A DNA stretch of 49,495 nt from an uncultured Odoribacter sp. (GTDB lineage Bacteria > Bacteroidota > Bacteroidia > Bacteroidales > Marinifilaceae): contig CAJURM010000020.1 of the NCBI GenBank assembly GCA_910589025.1, positions 1 through 49,495 on the forward strand. The letters run 5' to 3'. Below are positions 40,411-48,650 of this stretch, piece after piece (the first letter of the stretch is position 1; each line of letters starts with the position of its first letter). The notes beneath the pieces are model-generated. The model was not told the origin of the DNA. It did no database searches and saw only the letters and a program-made list of their open reading frames with translations. The position numbers and the translations under genes were made by a program.

Positions 40411-42477
40411 TCAGAACCTGAAACGGAGCTGAAATGTAAAATCAAATACTTTATTATCTTCTATGACTGTCACCGAAGACCCCAATGTTTCGCGGGCAGG
40501 ATAATAACTCCATCCCGATTTGGCATATAACGTCAGATATGTTACCGGCTTCCAATTTATATTCAGATAGGTACGCATTCCCCGGTCATAATATGCCGGG
40601 AAAGAATAGCCATACAGAACGTTATGTTCATACGCATATATCCGAGCATTATACGAATCAGTATTAAAACAGGCCCACCGGAACTGCATTTTAAATTTTC
40701 CTTTCGGCCTACCATAAATCAAATCCTGATAAACCATATAACCGTTTTCCCTCTTATCCGCTTTAGCATAGTGCATCCAATCCAAACAGGTACGTAACTC
40801 CAGGGAGTTATTGCATTCAATTCCCAACTGGTAGCGCAACTCCAGTTTTTTTCTCCATACCGTCGCCATCCTTCCCCCTTTTAAGTCTTCCGGTTTTTCT
40901 TCATATTTTAGACGGAATATATGATTACACCGGACATGTTCATAAGCCATATTCACCAGTATTTCATCTCCGGAAGTCGGAATCGTAGAATTATAACGGG
41001 CACTAAAAAAACGAAAATGATCATAATAAACATTTATCTTCAATTTTTTTATCAGATACAAATCCATCCCTAAATAAATACCCTCCTCATTGGAAGTATC
41101 GGAATACTCTCCAAATCCTCCGGCATAATGGGAAGCATATCCTTTGGCATAACGTCTGTACAAAAGACACAATGCAACAAGACTGCTGCCGCTGTAACGA
41201 ACTCCATGTAAGCTCGCCACCTCCCCCCTTTCACTCCATGCCGTCTCCCCGAATAAATAAAAGCTCCGAAACCCGGTTTTATAATCCACCCCTGTCACCA
41301 CACGATTCTGCCCGTCATCATTGTATTGCTGGTATATTTTATCTCTGATTCCCATTCCCGGCTCAAAGTGGTAATATAAGGCATGTACTCCCGTTTTAAA
41401 ATAAGGGGTATTCCAACTCACCGAAAGACCTACCGTCCGTTCTTTCAGCGTATGTTTTTTCGCACATTCGTTTTTATTTCTGTGATAACCGGACTGATAC
41501 AATGAAGCAGTAACAATATCTTCTTCTGAAAAACGGTCTGTTTCCAGTATATTCCCATCCGTCTTTTTACCAGAGAAAAATATTTCGGTATTCAGATTAG
41601 GAAGCGGCTGTAAATCCAATGCCACTCCCCGCAAAAAATTATTTTCATCTGTTGAAGAATAAGGTGTTATACCCCGGGCAGACTTTTCATTTCCTAAAGC
41701 AACCGCAGACTTCCCGGAAGCAAAACCGCTCCATGCCACCAATCCCTGTCCCCATTGCACTCTATAATCTCCCAGTATCAGCCTTTTCATCCACCGCTCC
41801 GTCGAAACAGCTGCATACATGGAACAGAAATCAAATCCCGCTTTCTGATATTTCGTAAAATAGGCTTCTCCTGGGTCGTTTTCCAGTGTCAGTCCCATCT
41901 GGAAACGCTCATACACCTGCGATTTATATCGGACCATCGTTCCCAAGGGTATACCCTGAAAACGGCTCTTCATTTTTCTTAAATATTGCTCCTCCGTTTT
42001 GAAATCTTCCGGAGAATACCTTTTATACCCCTCCTGACGCGGGAAACTTATTTTTCCCCGGGTTATCAGTTCCTGTATTGTTCCAGAACGAATGCCCTTT
42101 ATTCTTTGACTAGGCTGCACTTTTTCCGTATAAAGAAACTGACGGATGTTTTCCACATCCTTTTTTCCTATCCCCGGCACCAGCAGCAACTCTTCGGGGG
42201 AAAGAAAAATACCATATCTTTTCCGAAAAGCCAGTATATTATCAATCTGACTGTCGGAAAGAAAAAACAACAATTTCAGAGAATCAAAATCCGCCGTATT
42301 CAGATTTAAAGGAGCCATCCACAATTTTTGCAAAACGGCCAGCATGTCTTCGTACTGCTCATCGGAACGTACCACGTCATTGGCATCCAAAAACTGTTCA
42401 ATATTCCCATTCTCCTGCGCTGATACAACAGTAGCCATGCCCAAAAGGACAAAAGCAATCACATACAGGACTTTCAT
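40411..42477 (-). CDS. ComEA-like helix-hairpin-helix protein with outer-membrane beta-barrel-like body
   Basis: This is a 688-residue exported protein; the signal peptide ends near VVSAQ (residue 21). Residues about 55-117 carry two HhH units of the ComEA type: PLNLNTADFDSLKLLFFLSD, QIDNILAFRKRYG, and then SPEELLLVPGIGKKDVENI. In ComEA these bind double-stranded DNA in the periplasm. The remaining about 550 residues are rich in alternating aromatic strands (YRLQWGQGLVAWSG-like, FRLKYEEKPEDL) and end in FTFQLRFRF, the terminal Phe signature of outer-membrane barrels. A DNA-uptake or protein-interaction role is an inference; HhH domains also bind proteins. It is monocistronic. Confidence 0.78.
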   Translation of the reverse strand: MKVLYVIAFVLLGMATVVSAQENGNIEQFLDANDVVRSDEQYEDMLAVLQKLWMAPLNLNTADFDSLKLLFFLSDSQIDNILAFRKRYGIFLSPEELLLVPGIGKKDVENIRQFLYTEKVQPSQRIKGIRSGTIQELITRGKISFPRQEGYKRYSPEDFKTEEQYLRKMKSRFQGIPLGTMVRYKSQVYERFQMGLTLENDPGEAYFTKYQKAGFDFCSMYAAVSTERWMKRLILGDYRVQWGQGLVAWSGFASGKSAVALGNEKSARGITPYSSTDENNFLRGVALDLQPLPNLNTEIFFSGKKTDGNILETDRFSEEDIVTASLYQSGYHRNKNECAKKHTLKERTVGLSVSWNTPYFKTGVHALYYHFEPGMGIRDKIYQQYNDDGQNRVVTGVDYKTGFRSFYLFGETAWSERGEVASLHGVRYSGSSLVALCLLYRRYAKGYASHYAGGFGEYSDTSNEEGIYLGMDLYLIKKLKINVYYDHFRFFSARYNSTIPTSGDEILVNMAYEHVRCNHIFRLKYEEKPEDLKGGRMATVWRKKLELRYQLGIECNNSLELRTCLDWMHYAKADKRENGYMVYQDLIYGRPKGKFKMQFRWACFNTDSYNARIYAYEHNVLYGYSFPAYYDRGMRTYLNINWKPVTYLTLYAKSGWSYYPARETLGSSVTVIEDNKVFDFTFQLRFRF

Positions 42478-42829
42478 AACTCCATTCCATTTATCAGCAA
42501 AAAACGATAAACGGGATATAAATCATTTCATCGTTATTGCCGCAACATACAACCTTTTCAATCAGTAAAGCCGGACAGCAGAATCGTCACAAAGCTTTTC
42601 GGGAGCAAAGCCTCCGGAATCGGATTTCCCCGGACTCCGGATCCAAAAAAAGAGCTTCTTCAAAACGTATACACACAAAAAATCAACCCGTATCTCAAAT
42701 TTACGAAATTTTAAGACACGGGCGTTAATATTTTGTCTGCTTTCTTTCAGTGAAAAGTAAAAAAATCAAAGTAAACGAAGAAGTGCATTTTACAAACCAA
42801 ACTCCCCGTTTACTCTGTCAGAAGGTCAT
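42478..42829. other. Gene-free stretch (352 bases)
   Basis: This lies between the HhH-barrel gene and purE, both on the minus strand. The only element I can offer is TAAATTTG on the minus strand (42696-42703), a possible promoter -7 for the HhH gene with a leader over 200 bases, but it lacks a -33 box. A GC-rich patch near 42610-42645 holds short TCCGGA repeats. No coding frame with support. Confidence 0.4.
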
Positions 42830-43336
42830 TTAATTCGTCTTGAATTCATAGCTTACCTGCGCTAATTCTTTATTGGCATCAACAATTTTTTTCTTCAGCG
42901 ATTCTTTAAAGCCAAGAATTTTTTCTTTCAACCCACTATCACCGACCGCCAACATCTGAGCCGCCAATATCCCGGCATTCATCGCTCCATTAATTGCAAC
43001 CGTTGCTACAGGAATCCCCGGAGGCATCTGCACCATTGCCAATAATGCGTCCATCCCGTCCAAAGAGGCCTTTATGGGCACACCAACAACAGGTACCGGC
43101 GTCATGGCAGCTATCACGCCCGGCAAATGGGCAGCCATCCCTGCGCCCGCAATAATAACTTCAATTCCCCGCCCCTGGGCATTCCGGGCAAAATCCTCCA
43201 CTTCTGCCGGAGTACGGTGGGCAGACAACGCATTTATTTCAAAAGGAATACAAAAATCATTCAGCACAGCCGCCGCTTTTTCCATTACAGGCAAGTCAGA
43301 AGTACTCCCCATAATTATACTTACTTTTGGTGTCAT
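42830..43336 (-). CDS. purE: N5-carboxyaminoimidazole ribonucleotide mutase
   Basis: This 168-residue class I PurE moves CO2 from N5 to C4 of the imidazole ring in purine synthesis. MGSTSDLPVMEKAA (9-22) binds the phosphate; SAHRTP (38-43) carries the catalytic His40; GAGMAAHLPGV and the ANAAL-like block are present. It is monocistronic and divergent from hpt, another purine gene, with only 96 bases between them. Confidence 0.96.
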   Translation of the reverse strand: MTPKVSIIMGSTSDLPVMEKAAAVLNDFCIPFEINALSAHRTPAEVEDFARNAQGRGIEVIIAGAGMAAHLPGVIAAMTPVPVVGVPIKASLDGMDALLAMVQMPPGIPVATVAINGAMNAGILAAQMLAVGDSGLKEKILGFKESLKKKIVDANKELAQVSYEFKTN

Positions 43337-43362
43337 TTTATTCTATATTAAATTCAAAATTG

Positions 43363-43370
43363 TACTTTTG
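43363..43370 (+). promoter_or_regulatory. Candidate -7 promoter element for hpt
   Basis: TACTTTTG (TAnnTTTG) lies 62 bases before the hpt ATG. It is the left half of a near-palindrome, tacttttgtacaaagta, whose other strand offers TTACTTTG toward purE. The two purine genes may share a back-to-back promoter. Confidence 0.42.
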
Positions 43371-43432
43371 TACAAAGTAAATAAAAAAAAAAGAGATTCA
43401 CAGATTCTCCGGAACCCAAACAGCATCATTCC

Positions 43433-43987
43433 ATGAAAAAAATTAAACTGCACGATAAAGAATTCAGACTGCTCATCGAAGCATCCGCTATCGATTTGGC
43501 TGTAACGGGACTTGCCCAAAGACTCAACCAAGACCTGAAAGATGAACAACCGTTATTCCTAAGCGTTCTGAACGGTTCCTTCATGTTCACCTCCGACCTG
43601 ATCAAACAAATCACCATCCCCGAAACCGAAATCAGTTTCATAAAAATAGCCTCCTACACCGGCACATGCTCCACAGGAACAGTACGGGAACTCATCGGCT
43701 TTCACAAAAACATCGAAGGACGCACCGTAGTCATACTGGAAGACATGATCGATTCCGGAAAATCCATGGCCTACCTACTGGACTTACTGAAAGCCAGGAA
43801 CCCCCGGAAAATATATGTAGCCGCCCTATTCTACAAACCCAAGGCATTGAGCTGTAAAATCCCCGTGGACTACTACGCCCTCTCTTTGGAAAACGACTTT
43901 GTTGTGGGCCACGGCCTCGATTACAACGACCTGGGCAGAAACCTGCCGGACCTTTATATACTTGACCAGGGAGAAGAAAAAGCATAA
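43433..43987 (+). CDS. hpt: Hypoxanthine phosphoribosyltransferase
   Basis: This 184-residue purine-salvage enzyme makes IMP (and usually GMP) from the base and PRPP. The PRPP loop VVILEDMIDSGKSM, the flexible-loop segment IASYTGTCSTGTVRELIG, and the C-terminal VVGHGLDYNDLGRNLPDLY base-binding motif are all present. obgE follows after 46 bases on the same strand. Confidence 0.95.
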   Translation: MKKIKLHDKEFRLLIEASAIDLAVTGLAQRLNQDLKDEQPLFLSVLNGSFMFTSDLIKQITIPETEISFIKIASYTGTCSTGTVRELIGFHKNIEGRTVVILEDMIDSGKSMAYLLDLLKARNPRKIYVAALFYKPKALSCKIPVDYYALSLENDFVVGHGLDYNDLGRNLPDLYILDQGEEKA

Positions 43988-44033
43988 TCCGCCTCTATAT
44001 ACAAATATCAAACCGAATCAGAAACAAACATCC

Positions 44034-45026
44034 ATGGCTTCTACGAATTTCGTCGACTACGTAAAAATATTCTGCCGGAGCGGAGCCGGAGGCAAAGGCT
44101 CTGCCCATCTTCACCGTGACAAACTGACCGCCAAAGGAGGCCCGGACGGAGGAGACGGAGGGCGCGGAGGCCATATCATTCTTAAAGGCAACCGGAACTA
44201 CTGGACACTCATACATTTAAAATACCAACGTCACGTTTTTGCTGGTGACGGGGTTGGCGGAAGTGAATCAAGATGTACAGGTGAAGACGGAGAAGACAAA
44301 ATCATCGACGTGCCGCTCGGCACCGTGGCGCGGGACGCCGACACGGGAGAAATCATCTGCGAAATCACCCAACACACAGAAACCTGCATCTTGGTAAAAG
44401 GAGGACGCGGAGGATTGGGAAACTGGCACTTCCGCTCCGCCACTAACCAAACACCACGCTACGCACAACCGGGAGAACCCCGTATCGAAAGAAACGTCAT
44501 CCTCGAACTGAAAGTCCTGGCCGACGTCGGACTAGTAGGTTTCCCCAACGCCGGGAAATCCACTCTGCTTTCTGTCGTATCAGCAGCAAAACCCGAAATC
44601 GCCAACTACCCTTTCACAACACTAGTTCCCAACCTGGGAATTGTTGCCTACAGAGACAACAAATCATTTGTCATGGCTGACATCCCGGGTATCATTGAAG
44701 GAGCACACAAAGGGAAAGGATTGGGAATCCGTTTCCTGCGCCACATTGAACGCAACTCCATTCTGCTCTTTATGGTCCCCGCTGACAGCAATGACATACA
44801 CACTGATTACAAAATACTGCTGAACGAACTGAAAGAATACAATCCCGAACTACTGGACAAAAAAAGGATATTAGCCATCACAAAATGTGACTACGCCGAC
44901 CACGAACTCATGTCCGAAATGGAAAAAGACCTTCCGGACATCCCTTACGTTTTCATCTCCTCTGTAGCCGGCACCGGCATCACAGAACTTAAAGACATTC
45001 TTTGGAAAGCTCTGAACGAAAAATAA
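44034..45026 (+). CDS. obgE: GTPase ObgE/CgtA (short form)
   Basis: This 330-residue GTPase acts in 50S ribosome assembly. The Gly-rich Obg domain covers about 1-160 (AKGGPDGGDGGRGG). The G domain has G1 GFPNAGKS (169-176), the G2/switch I FTTLVPNLG, G3 DIPG (217-220) and a G4 of the form TKCD. It ends right after the G domain, without the C-terminal OCT domain that longer Obg proteins carry. The frame is open upstream to 43899, but ATG 44034 gives the proper N-terminus (MASTNFVDYVKIF). Confidence 0.95.
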   Translation: MASTNFVDYVKIFCRSGAGGKGSAHLHRDKLTAKGGPDGGDGGRGGHIILKGNRNYWTLIHLKYQRHVFAGDGVGGSESRCTGEDGEDKIIDVPLGTVARDADTGEIICEITQHTETCILVKGGRGGLGNWHFRSATNQTPRYAQPGEPRIERNVILELKVLADVGLVGFPNAGKSTLLSVVSAAKPEIANYPFTTLVPNLGIVAYRDNKSFVMADIPGIIEGAHKGKGLGIRFLRHIERNSILLFMVPADSNDIHTDYKILLNELKEYNPELLDKKRILAITKCDYADHELMSEMEKDLPDIPYVFISSVAGTGITELKDILWKALNEK

Positions 45027-45300
45027 CACCACATAATATCCTTATTCTTCCGGAAAATAGATTGGCTCTCGACACCCCCCGCTTATCCCGTAAAAAACCT
45101 ATCCGTATCGCCTCTTGCAACAAAAAGGCCAATTGGACAAGCATACTAAACTGAGCCCGCAGCCTCTTTTGCAAAAAAGTCGGCACTTTCCTCTGTACTC
45201 CTTTGCGCCTGACCAAATTCTGTCCATTCCACATATAATATACCGTCTACCCTAGTGAATTGGTAAAGGCCCCGACAAAATCCGGATATATTTTTCCCAT
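45027..45300 (-). pseudogene. Decayed DUF6266-like fragment (minus strand)
   Basis: From ATG 45300 the frame reads MGKIYPDFVGAFTNSLG, then an in-frame TAG at 45247-45249, then TVYYMWNGQNLVRRKG, QRKVPTFLQKRLRAQF and LLQEAIRIGF to about 45085. This is the N-terminal to middle pattern of DUF6266 proteins (MGKI..., a glycine-rich start, xNGKxVVR, QxxxRxxF, IRIGF). It has the internal stop and lacks the C-terminal half, breaking off next to the obgE end. The family call rests on remembered motif spacing. The downstream frame stays open into obgE by chance. Confidence 0.55.
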
Positions 45301-45622
45301 ATTTTCAATCTCGTTTCTTACTCAATTTATCCTAAAGCTAAAAAGAAATTTCAAATAACGCAAATAATCCGATACAAAGTGAAAGCCAAGCAATGGAGCA
45401 GACAAAAAGTTATCCTCCCTTTCTCCCCAAGCATTCTTTTTTTCCATACATTTAAATCACTTCTTACATCCCTGCACATTTACTCCGCATTACCCTTTAA
45501 TTATTCCTTAATTATAAATTAGTTATTCTTTTAAATAAAAGAATAAACCAAGATTATATCAAATATTAAAAAATTATCTTACATTCATTACGAAACAGAG
45601 TCAAATTTGATCAGAAGCATAT
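45301..45622. other. AT-rich gene-free stretch (322 bases)
   Basis: It lies between two decayed DUF6266-like fragments that point away from each other. It is very AT-rich from about 45480 on. I see no tRNA, terminator, consensus promoter or coding frame. Confidence 0.5.
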
Positions 45623-46004
45623 ATGAAAGTAAAAGACCCCAGAACAGGACTGCTGAGTGGAAAATCGGGAACTTAACTTACTATGTCATGAACGGCAAAC
45701 AGTATGCACGACGTACAGCCAACCCCGGAAAGAAAGAAACCGCTACCGGATAACCTGGGAAGAAGAAAGACCGAAGCAATTCTCCTCTCCCGACGACCGA
45801 TTATGTATCGGGGTGATTTATGACAATAACCCCGGCGCCCCCTGCTTGATAACAGAAATCGACAAAAAAAGAAGCGAACTGCAAGGAACATTCACATTAA
45901 CCAAATCCCCTGCGGACATCGTGCACGTATATTGCTTTTGGGCCAAAAAAGACAAGAGTGCTTATTCCAATAGTTTTTATGTAAGATTGGACGAATCCGA
46001 TTAA
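45623..46004 (+). pseudogene. Decayed DUF6266-like gene with two frameshifts and an internal deletion
   Basis: Three frames are needed to follow it. Frame 1 from ATG 45623 gives MKVKDPRTGLLSGK. Losing one A near 45662 moves to frame 2, IGNLTYYVMNGKQYARRTANP. A second one-base loss near 45730 moves to frame 3, RNRYRITWEEERPKQF, then DDRLCIGVIYDN and DIVHVYCFWAKKDKSAYSNS to the stop at 46004. The ends match the start and C-terminal strand pattern of DUF6266-like proteins, while the middle part (the IRIGF region) is missing. The 115-residue open frame from GTG 45657 is therefore only partly in the ancestral frame. Both indels fall in A-rich runs, so sequencing error could contribute. Confidence 0.55.
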
Positions 46005-46015
46005 TCCAATCTTAC
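45981..46015. terminator. Hairpin at the end of the decayed gene
   Basis: gtaagattgga (45981-45991) and tccaatcttac (46005-46015) form a perfect 11-bp stem around 13 bases, between convergent reading directions. No strong T run adjoins it, so termination is probable rather than certain. Confidence 0.5.
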
Positions 46016-46028
46016 ATTATCGTATTTT

Positions 46029-47069
46029 TTACTGAATATACATATTGCCGTTCCTCAAATTCAGAAGAACTTTTCCTTTGTATTTTTCATCGCCGATAAA
46101 ACCAGTTTCCACAATGACATTTTTCTCCGAAGTCGGACGCGTCGTCAGCTTAAAACTTTTGGGTATATCCGTTTTTACGGATTTATTGTGTTTAAATTCA
46201 AGTTGATAACCGGCTCCTTCCATAAAAGATAAACCCACCTTGGAATAGGAACCGATAACCTCTACCGTTGAAAAATTAAAATGAATATTGCGGACATTAA
46301 TCTCTCCCATACGCATATCCATTTTCAGAGTATTTCCTATATCCTGCACCTCATATTTCGTAGAAGAAGAGGACCCCGTCATATTTTCTATCTGTCCGAA
46401 ACGCATTGTTCCTCCGTTTGTCGTAAGTTTCAGGTCTTCCACCGACTCGAACCGTCCTTCACAATCCCTCATACTCAACTGAACGATATTTGCTACGTCA
46501 ATACGCACCATACAGGATTTGAATTCTCCATTCAAGTAATCCACATCCATAACTTTAAAATTCCCTCCCGTTTGCTTAATCATTAATTCTCCTTTCGTCA
46601 CCTTTCCAACTCTGACATTACATGATTTTACATCCAGATTCAAATCACCAGAAAAATCATCCAGAAAAACATTGCCGTCAGCATTGATAAGCCTTAATTT
46701 TATTCCTATAGGCAAATTAATTTTATAACTGATATTCAGCTCAACTCCTGCAAGCAGTTGATTAAATGTCATATCTTTGGCAAAAACCGTAGAAACATTC
46801 AAATATTTATCTGTCAACTCATCTTCAATCCGGATAAAATCACTTAATTCGTCAGCTTTGTTCTGGGTCTTGGCAACAACCGAAACCACAGCTGTAATAT
46901 AAATAGAATCCTTAGAAGTCTGCATAATCTCTACCCCTCCGTTTCTGTTTGACAGCATCACTTCTTCAATTCCGTTTTTTGGAAAACTTTTACGATATTC
47001 CGTCTTGCTGCTCTCCGCATTGACCTGCATGCAACATATAACACCCCATATCAACAATATACTTCTCAT
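46029..47069 (-). CDS. DUF4097-like exported beta-helix protein
   Basis: This is a 346-residue protein with a signal peptide (cleavage after about residue 18, QVNAES). The body is a long series of short beta-strands (GGVEIMQTSKDSIYITAV, NGGTMRFGQIEN, LKMDMRMGEINVRNIHF), the pattern of DUF4097/putative-adhesin beta-helix proteins. Several such proteins in Bacteroidota sit next to anti-sigma or membrane genes, but the function is unknown. It is the last gene of the rplY-pth-hslR-DUF4924 run, 25 bases downstream of the previous gene. Confidence 0.7.
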   Translation of the reverse strand: MRSILLIWGVICCMQVNAESSKTEYRKSFPKNGIEEVMLSNRNGGVEIMQTSKDSIYITAVVSVVAKTQNKADELSDFIRIEDELTDKYLNVSTVFAKDMTFNQLLAGVELNISYKINLPIGIKLRLINADGNVFLDDFSGDLNLDVKSCNVRVGKVTKGELMIKQTGGNFKVMDVDYLNGEFKSCMVRIDVANIVQLSMRDCEGRFESVEDLKLTTNGGTMRFGQIENMTGSSSSTKYEVQDIGNTLKMDMRMGEINVRNIHFNFSTVEVIGSYSKVGLSFMEGAGYQLEFKHNKSVKTDIPKSFKLTTRPTSEKNVIVETGFIGDEKYKGKVLLNLRNGNMYIQ

Positions 47070-47094
47070 CGTTTTAGGTTTAATAGATTATTCT

Positions 47095-47631
47095 TTATCC
47101 CTCTCTTTCATTTTTATGGTAGCACGCAGCCAGATAACCAATCATCTTACTAAAAGATTCCATAGCTTGTGCAGTTTGGAGGTAGATTTCTTTTTTTTGC
47201 AACCTCAGTATCAATTGCCCGTAAAGAGCATTCAATGCCAGTTCTACATCCGAAACCTCATTGCCTGCTTCAGATTTAAGTCGAAAATCGATTAAATTTC
47301 TTGTCGCCATAGTTACAATTTGACGATAGCGTATATCATTGGCTTTCTGCAATAAAAAATAATGCAACTCCGTTAATTCATCCACATTATTTTTCAATAT
47401 CTGCAAATGCCCTTTCTGCTCTACTTTTTCCTTGCGCATCATTTCAGACAAATTATCATACCAATCGTACATCTCCTTTGCCGTATCCTCCGCTACCTCA
47501 AATCGGTCAATCACTTTTTCCTTCACCTGTTTCATATTGAACCCAAGAGCACGAAGCAGGTCTTCCACCTGCCACATATACAATATATATTCGGCTATAT
47601 TACTCTTTTTCTTCTCTCTGGCTATTAACAT
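47095..47631 (-). CDS. DUF4924 protein
   Basis: This is a 178-residue, all-helical cytosolic protein of a Bacteroidota-restricted family. The conserved start MLIAREKKKSNIAEYILYMW places the ATG at 47631; the frame is open upstream to 47706, overlapping hslR, and that extension is not expected to be translated. I see no enzyme motif. It lies between hslR and the DUF4097-like gene in one operon. Confidence 0.78.
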   Translation of the reverse strand: MLIAREKKKSNIAEYILYMWQVEDLLRALGFNMKQVKEKVIDRFEVAEDTAKEMYDWYDNLSEMMRKEKVEQKGHLQILKNNVDELTELHYFLLQKANDIRYRQIVTMATRNLIDFRLKSEAGNEVSDVELALNALYGQLILRLQKKEIYLQTAQAMESFSKMIGYLAACYHKNEREG

Positions 47632-47684
47632 GCAATTCCAAATATCGGTTCTACAATTACAATCCTCTCTTTCAGGCTTATCTC

Positions 47685-48065
47685 TCAACACTCCTCCTCT
47701 TTCCATTTATCCAGCATTCGCCGGTCTCGTTTTGTTGGACGTCCGCTTCCTCTTTCTCTGTATTCAAAACCATACGCTTTTGCAGCATTCAACAATGCCA
47801 GTTGCTCAGAAGGGGTAACATCCTCCACAAAAGCAGCAGCCACCTGCGCCGACATCCGTTTATCCGCCACTTGCTTCACGAGATAATGCCGTTCGATAGG
47901 AGCCATCCTCACCTTGACCGTTTCCCCGATGCGCACTTCCCGGGAAGCCTTGACCTTCACGTCTCCAATCATCACGTGACCTTTTCCGCATTCATCCGTC
48001 GCCAACGAACGGGTCTTGAAAATACGTACTGCCCACAGCCATTTATCAATCCTAACCTTATCCAT
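47685..48065 (-). CDS. hslR: S4-domain RNA-binding protein (Hsp15/HslR-like)
   Basis: This is a 126-residue basic protein. Its N-terminal S4 domain (VRIDKWLWAVRIFKTRSLAT then GHVMIGDVKVKASREVRIGE) is that of Hsp15, which binds 50S subunits carrying stalled nascent chains with peptidyl-tRNA. The C-terminal tail (GSGRPTKRDRRMLDKWK) is basic. It starts 3 bases after pth stops; pth also acts on peptidyl-tRNA, which fits a shared rescue role. Confidence 0.9.
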   Translation of the reverse strand: MDKVRIDKWLWAVRIFKTRSLATDECGKGHVMIGDVKVKASREVRIGETVKVRMAPIERHYLVKQVADKRMSAQVAAAFVEDVTPSEQLALLNAAKAYGFEYRERGSGRPTKRDRRMLDKWKEEEC

Positions 48066-48068
48066 CCG

Positions 48069-48632
48069 TTATTTTCCATTATAAAGGCTCATGGTTTTCG
48101 GGGTTCCCAATAACACAAAGCTCTGAATAATTTCTACTGCACGATCAAGCAAAACCGGCATTTTCATCTTTTCTTCTTCGGTCCACTGTCCCAATACATA
48201 ATCGATCTGTTGCCCTTTGGAAAACTCATTGCCAATACCAAAACGCAATCGAGCATATTCCATCGTTCCCAAAAATGCATTGATATTTTTTAATCCGTTA
48301 TGCCCGCCGTCACTTCCCTTTCCCCGCAACCTCAGGACACCAAAAGGCAAAGCCAAATCATCCACAACGATCAATACGTTTTCCAGCACAACCTTTTCTT
48401 TCTGCATCCAGTAATTAACCGCCTTTCCACTCAAATTCATATAAGTGTTCGGCTTCAGCAAAAGCAAGGTACGCCCTTTCAACTTCACCTCCACCATCCC
48501 GCCATAACGTACATTTTCAAAAACAATATTGGACGCCTTTGCAAAGGCGTCCAATACACTAAATCCGCTATTATGACGGGTATCTTCATATTCCGGGCCG
48601 ATATTTCCTAACCCGACAATCAGATACTTCAT
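48069..48632 (-). CDS. pth: Peptidyl-tRNA hydrolase
   Basis: This 187-residue enzyme frees tRNA from peptidyl-tRNA released early from ribosomes. Catalytic His20 lies in YEDTRHNSGF, with Asn10 in VGLGNIGP. The segments KPNTYMNLSGKAV and VVDDLALPFGVLRLRGKGSDGGHNGL are diagnostic. It lies 18 bases after rplY and 3 bases before hslR, in the same operon. Confidence 0.97.
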   Translation of the reverse strand: MKYLIVGLGNIGPEYEDTRHNSGFSVLDAFAKASNIVFENVRYGGMVEVKLKGRTLLLLKPNTYMNLSGKAVNYWMQKEKVVLENVLIVVDDLALPFGVLRLRGKGSDGGHNGLKNINAFLGTMEYARLRFGIGNEFSKGQQIDYVLGQWTEEEKMKMPVLLDRAVEIIQSFVLLGTPKTMSLYNGK

Positions 48633-48650
48633 ATTACTGCCGTTAAATTA

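Noticed and set aside
42537..42728. 63-residue plus-strand frame between the HhH gene and purE
   Set aside because: Basic, low-complexity sequence without promoter or motif; likely chance.
43899..44033. N-terminal extension of the obgE frame
   Set aside because: It overlaps hpt and does not resemble Obg; the family start is at 44034.
45657..46004. A genuine 115-residue gene starting at GTG 45657
   Set aside because: Its first about 28 residues are the out-of-frame reading of a segment that makes family sense in the neighbouring frame; better explained as part of a decayed gene.
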